From: Bacteroidota bacterium
GTDB taxonomy: Bacteria; Bacteroidota; Bacteroidia; Chitinophagales; Chitinophagaceae
Assembly: GCA_023391895.1 (NCBI GenBank)
Contig: JAEWAC010000211.1
Location: 1 to 16,110, forward strand
DNA length: 16,110 bases
Reading direction: 5' to 3'
Below are positions 6,885 through 15,632 of the stretch, in pieces. The translations under genes and the position numbers were made by a program. Every line of letters starts with the position of its first letter. Position 1 is the first letter of the stretch. Under the pieces are notes generated by a model. The model was not told the DNA's origin. It was given only the letters and a program-made list of their open reading frames with translations, and made no database searches.

Positions 6885-9800
6885 ATGAACTTTAGCGGCA
6901 TCAAAACTTTAATGCTATTTATACTTCTTTTCAGCCTTTTCTTCACTTATGCTCAATCCCCATTGCCTAAACCTTACTTTTCAGATCCTGCACTTTCACC
7001 TAATGGTCATGAAATCGCTTTTGTTTCAGGTGGGGATATCTGGACGGTTAATGCTTCTGGTGGGGAAGCCAGGTTGCTGATTTCAAATCCAGCAACTGAA
7101 TCCAGGCCGCTTTATTCACCTGATGGTACCATGATCGCATTCCAATCATCAAGAACAGGCAATGGTGATATATATGTAATGAATACTGGCACCGGCTCAG
7201 TCAACCGCTTAACATTTGATGATGGTCCGGATGAATTAAGTGCCTGGTCAAAGGACAATAAGTATATCTACTTTGCTTCAACCAGCCATGATATAGCAGG
7301 CATGCGCGATGTGTTCCGTGTACCTGTAGATGGCGGCACACCCATGCTCGTGGCAGATAACCGTTACGTTAATGAATTTCAAGCGGCCCCATCCCCTGTT
7401 AGCAATTCCATTGCCTTTGTAGCACGGGGTTTTGGCTCACACCAATGGTGGCGAAATGGTCGCAGCCACCTGGATGAATCCGAGTTGTGGTTGCTGGAGG
7501 ACAGTAAGACTCCTAAATACACCAAGTTGACGGAGCGTGGCGCCAAACAACTATGGCCCATGTGGAGCAAGGATGGGAAAACATTATATTATGTTTCCGA
7601 CAGGAATGGTAAAGAGAATCTATGGGTTCACCCGATCGGTGGAACCGCAAAGCCGCTTACTTCTTTTACATCTGGCCGCGTTCTATGGCCATCCATCGCT
7701 GCAAATGGAGAGAGCATTGTTTTTGAACGCGATTTTGCCATCTGGAAATATGATATAAATAAGGGAGGTGCAAGCAAAGTAGATATTAAGCTTAAAGGCG
7801 CGCCTGCGTCACCATCAATAGAAAGAACGCGATTAAGCACCGGCTTTACTAACCTTGCGCTTTCTCCTGATGGTAAAAAGGTAGCCTTCGTCGCCCGGGG
7901 TGAAGTCTTTGTGGTTGCTTCAAAAGAAGGTGGTGAAGCAACAAGAGTTACTTATACCGCTGCTAATGAATCGCAGCCTGTATGGTCTTCCAACAGCAAT
8001 AGCATCTACTATATATCGGAGCGGGATGGCATAGCTCAAATCTATCAGTACAACTTTATTACAGGTAAAGAAAGTCAACTGACCTCTGGCAACCAGGATA
8101 ATGCTTCTCCCCTGTTATCACCGGATGGTAAAACCATTGCCTTTATACGGAATGGTCAGGAGCTGCGCACCATTCAAATAGATACCAGGAAAGAAACACT
8201 GGTAACGAAAGCTTATTTGGGCCGCCCTCCTTTTGCTTCCACTGGTTCTGTTGCCTGGTCACCTGATGGAAAGTGGCTCGCCTTTGCCGGCTTTGGTGCA
8301 AAATCATTACGGAACATTTATATCATCCCATCATCCGGTGGTGAGGTCAGGGCAGTCTCTTTCCTGGCCAACAGCTTTGGTGGTTCTGTTCATTGGAGAG
8401 GAGATGGTAAATCCTTATTCTTTACGACTGGCCAACGTACAGAAAACGGCTATGTTGCCAGAGTGGACCTGGTACCGCAGCAGCCGCGATTCAGGGAAGA
8501 CCAGTTCAGGGATTTGTTTGTAGATCCCGTTAATCCATCAACTGTTACCAATACCAGCACATCCAATACCAAACCAACAGCCACCAATGCTGTCCTGACC
8601 AAGAGTGCCGACTCGGCAAAAGGAAAACAAGCCCTTCGTATTGTTTGGGAAGATATAAGGCAACGTTTGAGTTTATTGCCTATTGGAACAGATGTCAATG
8701 ACATCATCCTTAGTAAAGATGGCAATACAATGGTAATGATTGCATCAGCAGCCGGGCAAACGAATCTTTACGCTTATTCTTTAGATGAACTCTCCAAAGA
8801 AGCTGCCGTTCTAAAACAACTCACCTTTACCCCTGGCAACAAAAACAATGTTCAATTTACTGCAGATGGTAAGGAAGTGTTCTTTCTGGAAGGAGGCCGC
8901 ATTCAATCGGTAGGCCTGGAATCAAAAGTAGCAAAGCCACTGGCTGTGACTGCAGAAATGGAGATTGATTTCAGCAGGGAAAAGATGGAAATGTTTAACC
9001 AGGCATGGCAGATTCAGAATAAGGGATTTTATGATGAGACCTTTCATGGTGCTGACTGGCAAGCCATCCGGAAACAGTTTGAACCCTACGCGGCAGGTGC
9101 GCAAACACCAGACGAACTGCGGCGCCTTTTAAACCTGATGGTAGGTGAATTAAATGCATCCCATTCCGGCGTGTCCGGCAATAGTCCTTTTGGTTTTACT
9201 ACCGGAAGAACCGGCCTACGCCTTGATCGTTCAGCTTATGAAAAAGAGGGCAAATTGAAAGTGGCAGAAATTATTGCATTCAGTCCGGCTGCCCTTTCCG
9301 GAAGTATCCGTGCAGGTGATTATTTGATTGCCGTTGATGGAAAAGAGGTTACAGCAAAGGATAACCTGGATGCAATGCTTGACAATAAGATCAACAGGAA
9401 AGTTACTCTTTTGATCAGTCCCTCTCCTAATGGAACAGGCTCTAGAGAAGCTGTCCTTAGTCCCGTCAACCAGGGAACTGAAAAGGGCCTACTCTACAAG
9501 CAATGGGTACAGGAACAAAGAGCCTATGTAGCTAAAGAAAGCAAAGGCAGATTGGGCTATGTTCATATGTTTGATATGTCTCAAAACTCTTTGTTGCAAT
9601 TGTACCAGGATATGGATGCGGAGAACCATGCCCGCGATGGTGTTGTCATTGATGTACGGAACAACAATGGTGGTTTTGTAAATGCCTATGCATTGGACGT
9701 TTTTTCCAGAAAGGGATATATGACCATGACGGTTAGAGGGTTACCGTCCGCGCCGGCAAGGATACAGCTAGGCCAGCGTGCATTGGATGCACCAACTATA

Positions 9801-10118
9801 CTGGTAACCAACCAACATTCACTTTCTGATGCAGAAGACTTTACCGAAGGTTATCGAACACTTGGATTGGGAAAAGTAGTTGGCGAACCAACAGCCGGAT
9901 GGATTATTTATACATCGGGCGCACAATTGATTGATGGATCCAGTATTCGTTTGCCATTTATCAAAATCACGGATAATAAAGGCGCAAATATGGAACTGGC
10001 GCCAAGGCCAGTGGATATTCAGGTTTCAAATCCCTTAGGCGAAAAGAATAAGGACTTCCAATTAGACACAGCTATCAAAGAACTGCTGAATCAAATTGAC
10101 AGCGTGAAAAGCAAATAA
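6885..10118 (+). CDS. Tricorn-like exported S41 peptidase (PD40 propellers, PDZ, protease core)
   Basis: A 1077-residue protein built like the archaeal Tricorn protease. It opens with a Sec signal peptide (hydrophobic 8-20, FTYAQS cleavage region). Repeated PD40/WD40-like blades follow to about residue 680, recognisable by recurring LSPDGKxIAF and WSxDGKxLYYVS motifs. A helical C1-like segment (about 690-760), a PDZ domain (about 770-860; GLRLDRS, AALSGSIRAGDYLIAVDGKEV) and the S41 core follow. Tetrad residues line up: Ser759-His760 in NASHSG, nucleophile Ser981 followed by Asp982 in HSLSDAED, and Glu1037 in NMELAPRPVD. The spacings (221 and 56 residues) are close to those of Tricorn (His746, Ser965, Glu1023). 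Likely a periplasmic or surface peptidase that degrades peptides entering through the propellers. Its own terminator follows at 10155. Confidence 0.92.
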   Translation: MNFSGIKTLMLFILLFSLFFTYAQSPLPKPYFSDPALSPNGHEIAFVSGGDIWTVNASGGEARLLISNPATESRPLYSPDGTMIAFQSSRTGNGDIYVMNTGTGSVNRLTFDDGPDELSAWSKDNKYIYFASTSHDIAGMRDVFRVPVDGGTPMLVADNRYVNEFQAAPSPVSNSIAFVARGFGSHQWWRNGRSHLDESELWLLEDSKTPKYTKLTERGAKQLWPMWSKDGKTLYYVSDRNGKENLWVHPIGGTAKPLTSFTSGRVLWPSIAANGESIVFERDFAIWKYDINKGGASKVDIKLKGAPASPSIERTRLSTGFTNLALSPDGKKVAFVARGEVFVVASKEGGEATRVTYTAANESQPVWSSNSNSIYYISERDGIAQIYQYNFITGKESQLTSGNQDNASPLLSPDGKTIAFIRNGQELRTIQIDTRKETLVTKAYLGRPPFASTGSVAWSPDGKWLAFAGFGAKSLRNIYIIPSSGGEVRAVSFLANSFGGSVHWRGDGKSLFFTTGQRTENGYVARVDLVPQQPRFREDQFRDLFVDPVNPSTVTNTSTSNTKPTATNAVLTKSADSAKGKQALRIVWEDIRQRLSLLPIGTDVNDIILSKDGNTMVMIASAAGQTNLYAYSLDELSKEAAVLKQLTFTPGNKNNVQFTADGKEVFFLEGGRIQSVGLESKVAKPLAVTAEMEIDFSREKMEMFNQAWQIQNKGFYDETFHGADWQAIRKQFEPYAAGAQTPDELRRLLNLMVGELNASHSGVSGNSPFGFTTGRTGLRLDRSAYEKEGKLKVAEIIAFSPAALSGSIRAGDYLIAVDGKEVTAKDNLDAMLDNKINRKVTLLISPSPNGTGSREAVLSPVNQGTEKGLLYKQWVQEQRAYVAKESKGRLGYVHMFDMSQNSLLQLYQDMDAENHARDGVVIDVRNNNGGFVNAYALDVFSRKGYMTMTVRGLPSAPARIQLGQRALDAPTILVTNQHSLSDAEDFTEGYRTLGLGKVVGEPTAGWIIYTSGAQLIDGSSIRLPFIKITDNKGANMELAPRPVDIQVSNPLGEKNKDFQLDTAIKELLNQIDSVKSK

Positions 10119-10154
10119 ACAAAGACTGTATTTGAATTCATACCAATTATGTAC

Positions 10155-10199
10155 AGCCCTTTCCCTAATAGCTAAGTATACAGCTTAAGGGAAAGGGCT
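10155..10199 (+). terminator. Strong hairpin terminator after the Tricorn-like gene
   Basis: Perfect 12-bp arms AGCCCTTTCCCT (10155-10166) and AGGGAAAGGGCT (10188-10199) enclose a 21-nt loop; a T-rich tail (TTTCATTTCTT) follows, beginning at the base after the arm's final GCT. The 3' arm is also the coding sequence for the last residues of the antisense recombinase remnant. Confidence 0.8.
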
Positions 10200-10411
10200 T
10201 TCATTTCTTCACTCACTTTCAGATCAGTAATAATTGCATAAGTTGAAGTCACCTTTGCTCTTCTATGGCCTAGGATCCTGGAGATGCTTTCTACAGAGAG
10301 GCTATTGGCTAATGCAATTGTTGTTGCAAAGGTGCGTAGTTCCTTATGGCGGGATAGGTTCTTATTAACGCCGCATAAAAAAGCGCGGCAACATACAGTC
10401 GACCTATTCAA
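10172..10411 (-). pseudogene. Tyrosine recombinase (integrase) C-terminal remnant
   Basis: About 70 residues resemble the catalytic C-terminus of Bacteroidota phage-type integrases: GVNKNLSRHKELRTFATTIA, then LANSLSVESISRILGHR, and TSTYAIITDLKVSEEMKAL. The LGH motif and nucleophile Tyr (TSTYA) are kept. In the HxxRHTFAT box the sequence is HKELRTFAT, so the catalytic Arg position carries Leu and the next His carries Arg. There is no ATG: the frame starts at a TTG, the bases before about 10381 do not look like integrase, and the rest of the gene is absent. This marks an old mobile-element insertion. Confidence 0.75.
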
Positions 10412-10644
10412 TTAAAAACATAGCCGGATAAGTAATGAGGGATATCAACCTATGAAAGATCATAGATGGGTGGCCTTGCTTATACAAAAGACAATTTTAT
10501 TAGTTAATGAGTCAACAGAATTTTACCCGGTTCTAAATTGTAGACATAAGTGGAAGAATGGTACTCCAAGGAACCAGGCAGGATGCAGGTATAAAAAACT
10601 ATAGTGCCCACGCTTTGTCACTTAAAAGCCATTGGGTTAAGTAC
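10412..10644. other. Spacer without recognisable genes
   Basis: Short interrupted frames only, the longest a 51-codon plus-strand frame beginning MKDHRWVALL with no recognisable family. No structured RNA or strong repeat was seen. Confidence 0.4.
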
Positions 10645-10881
10645 TTACTTTATATTATGGGCACTGATATCTTCAGTAACCTGGTCTATAATTGTTTTAT
10701 CTTTTATATTAACGGGTAGCCATTGCCCCTTTTGCTTCGTTACATAAAACATCGGGATTCCTTTATTGTTACTAGTTAACAAAACGGGCTTATAAAGAAG
10801 GAGCTTATTTTCCTGTTGCCATGAGACTTCATAACGAACAGGAATATTTTTTATGTGCAATATTGTTTGATAAAGAAGCAT
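10645..10881 (-). CDS. Small hypothetical protein (78 aa)
   Basis: Starts at an ATG (10879-10881) and reads MLLYQTILHIKNIPVRYEVS, then WQQENKLLLYKPVLLTSNNK, KGIPMFYVTKQKGQWLPVN and KDKTIIDQVTEDISAHNIK. The alternation of strands and turns looks like a compact beta-rich cytosolic protein. There is no signal peptide or membrane segment. I do not recognise a family. It lies downstream of the S9 peptidase on the same strand, separated by 263 bp and a hairpin, so it is probably its own unit. Confidence 0.55.
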   Translation of the reverse strand: MLLYQTILHIKNIPVRYEVSWQQENKLLLYKPVLLTSNNKGIPMFYVTKQKGQWLPVNIKDKTIIDQVTEDISAHNIK

Positions 10882-11042
10882 AGGCGGGTATAGTGAATAA
10901 GATTAGTTTTTTAGATCATTCATCAAATAAACTAGTGGCAAAAGCAAGACCCAATTCATTTAAATACTGTACAAAAGATATTTGCCAACTCTCGTGACAA
11001 CATATTGGCCTGGAACAAAAATACTCTAATATTATTTAATAC

Positions 11043-11086
11043 TTAAGGACACCAACCTTTGAAAGATTGCAGGCTGGTGTCCTTAA
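11043..11086 (-). terminator. Hairpin, probable terminator of the S9 peptidase gene
   Basis: A perfect 12-bp inverted repeat, TTAAGGACACCA (11043-11054) and TGGTGTCCTTAA (11075-11086), with three more pairs possible inside (CCT/AGG). It lies 58 bp past the peptidase stop. The tail is AT-rich but not a classic U-run, so it may work in either direction or only stabilise RNA. Confidence 0.6.
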
Positions 11087-11144
11087 ATATCTAAAAGAAG
11101 GAAAAATTGCTTCGGTTTGGATTAACGATACTTTGCCAGGCTTT

Positions 11145-13955
11145 TTACAATGTTTTACCCGAGGTATTTGTTGCCGCTTTTTGCCTGGTTTTCTCCTGCT
11201 GACTCATGCCTTGTGTTATCCATTTTTCTGGTGTTTTATCTAAAATGTAATAATCAAAAAACTCTTTCTGTCGCTTCTGATAATCTATCTGGTTTTCTTT
11301 TTTGGCCAGGCCATGGTTTTCATCGGCATAGACCAGCATGATGTGCGGCTTTTGCATACGGCGCATGGTACTGTACATTTCAATGCCCTGGTGCCAGTCT
11401 ACCGCGCCATCTTTGTCACCGAAGGCTACCAGTAAAGGTGTTTTGATATTGGCAGCCTGGTACATGGGTGAATTCCGCATGTGCTCTTCCATTCTTTCAT
11501 ACCAGGGGCCATCAAAACGGCCCTGGCTGGTTTCAAAAATCTTAGCATCTGGTGTGCCCGTATTCCAGTAAATGGAGTTGCTCATGGAGATCAGGTTGGT
11601 AAGCGGAGCACCCGCAATGGCCGCTTTAAACAGATCGGTCTGTGTAATGATAAAAGAGGTTTGGTAAGCGCCCCAGCTATGTCCCATCAACCCTAACTTA
11701 TCCTTATCGATCATGCCCGTTTTGAGCACTTCTTCCACAGCCGGCACCACGCAGTTTACCGCGCTCATGCCAGGATCGTTTATTTTATAAGTTATATCCG
11801 GGCGGAAAACAAAATAACCATTGGTCGTAAAGTTTGTGGTGTTATATGCACCGCGGGCGTTGGGATTTGTATAGTTATGTACCGTGCTGGACAACTCCTC
11901 GTATATATAAGTGATCATGGGGTATTGCTTACCAGACTCATAATTGGCCGGGTAAAAAAGGGCGCCCTGCAACTTCTGACCATCTTTGCTGGTGTAGTTA
12001 ACCAACTGGCTTTTTCCCCAGTAATAACCAGCCTGTTGGGGGTTGGTGGCTGCTACCTGCGTAGCATCTTTAAAGGAGGTAGTCACATACAGGGCTGGCG
12101 ATTTGTCATAGTCCTGCTTAACAAACAGGAATGCGTTGGCATCTTTTGCTTTTATCATACGGTTCACTAACATGTCCTCAAATACCAAAGGCTCCAGTTT
12201 GCCCCTTTCCAGTTTGGCATAACCGTACTTTTTGGTTTTGTCACCATACATGGTAAAGTGCAATGGCTTTGCGTCATCAATGTAAGGCTCATCGAAATCG
12301 GTGCGGTAAACACGGTAGCGAACTTCATCTTTTTCACCATTTGTAAGTTGGCGTACTCCCTTGCCATCCGGCTTTACAGCCCAAACATTGTACTCATCAT
12401 AGAGCAAAACTTCTTTATCGCCTTTTAACCAACCACCAGTACCTACAGCTGGACGCGAAGGGGCCGGGTGATCATCGCGCACATCCCAAAAATCAGTTTT
12501 GATGTTTTGTGTGATATTGGTGTTTTGCCCAGTGGCCAAATTGTACGTCCACCAATGTTTATCTTTAAAATACAACAGGTATTTACCATCGGGTGAGGTG
12601 CGCGGGAAGGTATTGAAACCGGTGATTACTTTTTCAAATGCCAGTTTGCTTTCGCCGGTTTTTACGTTTACTAAATAAGCATCCGCAAAGTCTTCTTTAA
12701 AAGCAGGCTTATACTTCTGATTGGTGTATACCACAGCATACCTCTGGTTACCGGTTAATTGCCCTAAGGGTGCTTCCTCTGTCGTTAGGGGTATAAAGCG
12801 GTTGTTTTCCAGGTTCCAGGCGCTGAGGGTGCTTAAGATCGTATCCTGTCCCAACGTGATTTTCTGGCGCGGCTGAATTTCGGGGTCTTTCCAATGCCAA
12901 ATGTCCACGCCCGCCAGCTTTTCAGCAGACGTCCCTTTTTTCGCAGCAACCAGCGCACGGGTAGAATCGATACGCGCAGTGTCTGCTTTGGTTAAACTAT
13001 CGCCCGGACGTCGGTCGCTTTTTTTGGCCAGCTCGTTATAGGTCCAGGGTTTTAATCCAAAAAAGGCGGTACCCATATCGTCGCTCAACGCCAGGCTGGA
13101 GCCTGTAAAAATGCGCATGTCTTTTGGAAAATCTTTCGCCATTTCCGGGTTGAAGATTTTTAATACTGGTGTTTTATAGAGATTGGTATAAGTATACACC
13201 ATCGCATTGTCCTCCTCGTAGCTGTCTTTGCGGAAGCTTCTGAAAAATGCCAGGCCGTCCCCTTCTTTCTGCCAGGTCAGTTTTGAAAAACGGGCGGTAT
13301 CACTTGCTAATACTTTTAAATTACCTGTATTGAGATGGAACAATTCAATGGAATTGCCCGCGGTGTTGGCCGCTTCAACAATATAGGCCAGGTAATCGCT
13401 CTTTTTGTTGATGGCATATTCCGTTACATTCCCAATGGTACGGGTGGTGCCATCGGAAAGATTTTTCACCAGCAATACGGCACCTTTATCCTTACTTTCT
13501 TTGGGAGGGGCCAGGTACACGGTAAGGTATTTGCCATTACGGGAAAAGCCAAACCGGCTGATGTTTTTGATCTCTTCTTTTTTACCCGTCGCCAGGTTTA
13601 ACAAGCCCATTTTATACTCCACTGGCTTTCCCGCTTCGCGCAGCTTTTCGGCTTCTTTATAAGGCAGGCCAATACGGTACGCGATCCATTGATTGTCGCG
13701 CGATATCTCGGGCATAGAGGCAAATTCCAGCTTGTAGGATTTATTGTTGGCGCGGTTAAGGAGAAAAAGCGTATCGTTATCTTCCTGCACCATTACCTGG
13801 TAAGCTACCCACTCACCATTGGGCGAAAGGTCTGTAACGCCTAGGGTTTGCCATTTTCCATAATCCTGTGGTGTCAGATCTTTTTTTGCCTGCGCATGAA
13901 TTAATGTTGAAAATAGCAACCCTGCAACCAGGCAGGAAAAGATTCTTTTTTGCAT
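11145..13955 (-). CDS. Exported S9 family (prolyl oligopeptidase/DPP-like) serine peptidase
   Basis: A 936-residue protein with a Sec signal peptide (MQKRIFSCLVAGLLFSTLIHAQA). A long N-terminal beta-propeller-like region has repeats such as DLSPNGEWVAYQV, RTSPDGKYLLYFK and YDEYNVWAVKPDGKGVRQLT. A C-terminal alpha/beta-hydrolase domain begins near residue 660. The catalytic triad is visible: Ser760 in MGHSWGAYQ, Asp849 in FGDKDGAVDW and His881 in DENHGLAKK. Family members cleave short peptides, often after Pro or Ala, in the periplasm. At 936 residues it is longer than DPP-IV (about 760), mainly through inserts in the propeller region. It is convergent with the Tricorn-like gene, with integrase debris and a small gene between them. 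The start is the only Met that keeps the signal peptide. Confidence 0.93.
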   Translation of the reverse strand: MQKRIFSCLVAGLLFSTLIHAQAKKDLTPQDYGKWQTLGVTDLSPNGEWVAYQVMVQEDNDTLFLLNRANNKSYKLEFASMPEISRDNQWIAYRIGLPYKEAEKLREAGKPVEYKMGLLNLATGKKEEIKNISRFGFSRNGKYLTVYLAPPKESKDKGAVLLVKNLSDGTTRTIGNVTEYAINKKSDYLAYIVEAANTAGNSIELFHLNTGNLKVLASDTARFSKLTWQKEGDGLAFFRSFRKDSYEEDNAMVYTYTNLYKTPVLKIFNPEMAKDFPKDMRIFTGSSLALSDDMGTAFFGLKPWTYNELAKKSDRRPGDSLTKADTARIDSTRALVAAKKGTSAEKLAGVDIWHWKDPEIQPRQKITLGQDTILSTLSAWNLENNRFIPLTTEEAPLGQLTGNQRYAVVYTNQKYKPAFKEDFADAYLVNVKTGESKLAFEKVITGFNTFPRTSPDGKYLLYFKDKHWWTYNLATGQNTNITQNIKTDFWDVRDDHPAPSRPAVGTGGWLKGDKEVLLYDEYNVWAVKPDGKGVRQLTNGEKDEVRYRVYRTDFDEPYIDDAKPLHFTMYGDKTKKYGYAKLERGKLEPLVFEDMLVNRMIKAKDANAFLFVKQDYDKSPALYVTTSFKDATQVAATNPQQAGYYWGKSQLVNYTSKDGQKLQGALFYPANYESGKQYPMITYIYEELSSTVHNYTNPNARGAYNTTNFTTNGYFVFRPDITYKINDPGMSAVNCVVPAVEEVLKTGMIDKDKLGLMGHSWGAYQTSFIITQTDLFKAAIAGAPLTNLISMSNSIYWNTGTPDAKIFETSQGRFDGPWYERMEEHMRNSPMYQAANIKTPLLVAFGDKDGAVDWHQGIEMYSTMRRMQKPHIMLVYADENHGLAKKENQIDYQKRQKEFFDYYILDKTPEKWITQGMSQQEKTRQKAATNTSGKTL

Positions 13956-14064
13956 AAGGGTTTGTTTCAGCAGCTTAAGATAAAAGACTTTATTTATAAT
14001 GGAAAATATTTAAAGGTGGCAACGTTACTGCGCTATACATTGCTACACTTTGTTTAGAAGACAG

Positions 14065-14190
14065 ACAACTATAATAAAAAGGAACCACTTCCTGATAAAA
14101 ATAGATTAACTCTAAAAATCCATTCATGTCAGAAAAGGCCGCTTTCCTGTTAATGCAGTACCTACTGTAATTAATAAGGCTTCAATTTGT
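14065..14190 (-). pseudogene. Heavily decayed DUF1016 N-terminal remnant
   Basis: On the minus strand one frame reads RKAAFSDMNGFLELIYFYQE, matching the KAAFPGMKGFSRANLCFIRKW stretch of the fragment at 6348-6814. At DNA level, long parts match, for example CCACTTCC and TCATG words in the same order as 6536-6610, with a one-base gap near the middle. Both breaks in frame and stops make it non-functional. The match extends more weakly to about 14190. Confidence 0.6.
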
Positions 14191-14346
14191 ATGCTACCGT
14201 AAAAAAACGTTCCTCGCCGCAAGCTCCGGAAGCACAAAAATTATTTCATCAAATTGTTCAGCAACAGACTGAATAATTATGTGTCAGCATTTTCTCTTTG
14301 TTGCAAAAACGCAAATATTCGATAATTGGAATGCCATTTCTGCCCT

Positions 14347-14403
14347 TTTTACAGGAGTCTTATTCTGCAAGTACTGCCTGTAAAATTCCAGGAGTAGAAT
14401 AAG
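14347..14403. repeat. Two overlapping inverted repeats
   Basis: TTTTACAGG (14347-14355) pairs with CCTGTAAAA (14377-14385), and CTTATTCT (14359-14366) pairs with AGAATAAG (14396-14403). The two hairpins interleave, so they are mutually exclusive or form a pseudoknot-like arrangement. No role is known. Confidence 0.6.
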
Positions 14404-14420
14404 GAATAGGAGGGCAATAA

Positions 14421-14447
14421 GAATAAAATAACCCGCTTTTAGCGGGC
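14421..14447 (-). terminator. Intrinsic terminator of the 56-aa gene
   Basis: Read on the minus strand: CCCGC, loop TAAAA, GCGGG, then a T-rich run (TTATTTTATT). It begins only 5 nt after the small gene's stop, and has the classic stem plus U-tract form. Confidence 0.85.
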
Positions 14448-14451
14448 TCTA

Positions 14452-14622
14452 TTAAGAAACTTTTTTCAGGGATATTTTTCGGCTGGCACTTGCAGCCCTG
14501 GCTTGTCTAAATATTTCACCCGTTTTCTTCTTATGGTAAGATCGGGAAGCTGTTGATTTCATATCCAGACTTCCCATAAGCCCCACATCATCCAATTTGT
14601 AGTATTTTTTGTTATTTTTCAT
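14452..14622 (-). CDS. Small basic hypothetical protein (56 aa)
   Basis: I chose the ATG at 14620-14622; an upstream Met-like start would add 13 residues that look random. The protein reads MKNNKKYYKLDDVGLMGSLD, then MKSTASRSYHKKKTGEIFRQ, and ARAASASRKISLKKVS. It is rich in Lys, Arg and Ser, with an acidic N-terminal patch and a helical, basic C-terminus, and could bind nucleic acid. It is unrelated to families I know. It sits 39 nt downstream of the DUF1016 gene on the same strand and ends in a dedicated terminator, so it is likely the last gene of that unit. Its own clean terminator and ATG argue that it is real. Confidence 0.6.
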   Translation of the reverse strand: MKNNKKYYKLDDVGLMGSLDMKSTASRSYHKKKTGEIFRQARAASASRKISLKKVS

Positions 14623-14661
14623 GGAAATTATATTATAAGATAAATAGCTACAGCAGTCCAC

Positions 14662-15626
14662 TTATTCCCTTATTTTATTTTGTTCTTCTTCAATAACCTG
14701 CTTTAACTGGCTTTTACTGGGCAAATTGATAAGATATTTCGAGACAAACACTTTTTGAGGCAAATCGGCAGTCGCATACTTCACCAATGTATCATTTTTA
14801 CCGGCACAAAGTATAATTCCAATTGGTGAGCTCTCGCCCTGCTGCATCTCGTTTTCTTTATAATAATTCAAATAGACATTCATTTGGCCAGCATCAGCAT
14901 GAGTGAACTCCCCCAACTTTAGGTCAACCAAAACATGGCACGTCAATATTCGGTGGTAAAACACTAAGTCAATCCTATAGTGTGTGTTATCAAATGTGAT
15001 TCTTTTTTGTCGCGCCTCAAAACAGAAACCTCTGCCCATCTCCAGCAAAAAAGATTGAAGGTGACCTATGATGGCCTGTTCCAAATCGCTTTCCGAATAA
15101 GAGGGTTTTTCTTCCAGTCCCAAAAATTCCAACAGGTAAGGATTTCGAAAGACATCCGCCGGCTTTAGGTTCTTTTCTCTTCTATGTTTCTCCAAAACGA
15201 CTTCCTTGTCCGTGCTTAGACCGGTTCTTTCAAACAACATACTATTAATGGCTCTTTGCAGTTCACGCACTGACCAGTTATTTTTAATAGCCTGAACCTC
15301 GTAAAAGTTACGTTTTAACGACTCATCTGTCTTTAGCAGCTCAATAAAATGGAAAAGCTAAGCCTGCTTAAAAGTAGGTTAACATCAAGGTGGGAGGAGT
15401 CTTTTGACATTACTTGCTGGGAGTCTAATTTTGCAGACGCTGTCTGCAAAATTTGGGCATAGGCCAGGTAAAAGGCTTTACATAGGTATAAGTTTCGCTC
15501 CCCAAGCGATTTTAAGCCATTGGACCTTAATTCATCGGCTACTACTTTATACAGTTTCTGCCCGTATTCAGCCCGGTCTTGCCCAAGAATTCTGAAAAAT
15601 GAGCATAAAAGATCGACTCTAGCCAA
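14662..15626 (-). pseudogene. YhcG/DUF1016 nuclease gene, split by a one-base frameshift
   Basis: Two frames read as one DUF1016 protein. The N-terminal part (15626 to about 15355) contains GQDRAEYGQKLYKVVADEL, SLGERNLYLCKAFYLAYAQI and ends LLLSRLSFS. The frame then shifts to HFIELLKTDESLKRNFYEVQ, NNWSVRELQRAINSML and the C-terminal PD-(D/E)XK domain, with RIDLVFYHRIL, VLVDLKLGEF (VDLK is the D-x-K motif) and DAGQMNVYLNYY. One missing base around 15351-15356 explains the break. The first 40 or so residues of the family are also missing: the frame begins at a TTG after an in-frame stop. The nuclease half starts from a GTG at 15268-15270 inside WSVRELQ, so an independent protein of about 202 residues (14662-15270) could still be made. 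It belongs to a different DUF1016 subgroup from the copy at 6348. Confidence 0.88.
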
Positions 15627-15632
15627 CTTGAG

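Larger units (their letters stand above)
13956..14451. other. Gene-poor spacer upstream of the S9 peptidase
   Basis: Must carry the promoter of the S9 gene near its right-hand start, though no consensus could be fixed. It also holds a DUF1016 remnant (14065-14190), overlapping inverted repeats (14347-14403) and the terminator of the small gene that follows. The rest shows no coding pattern. Confidence 0.5.
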
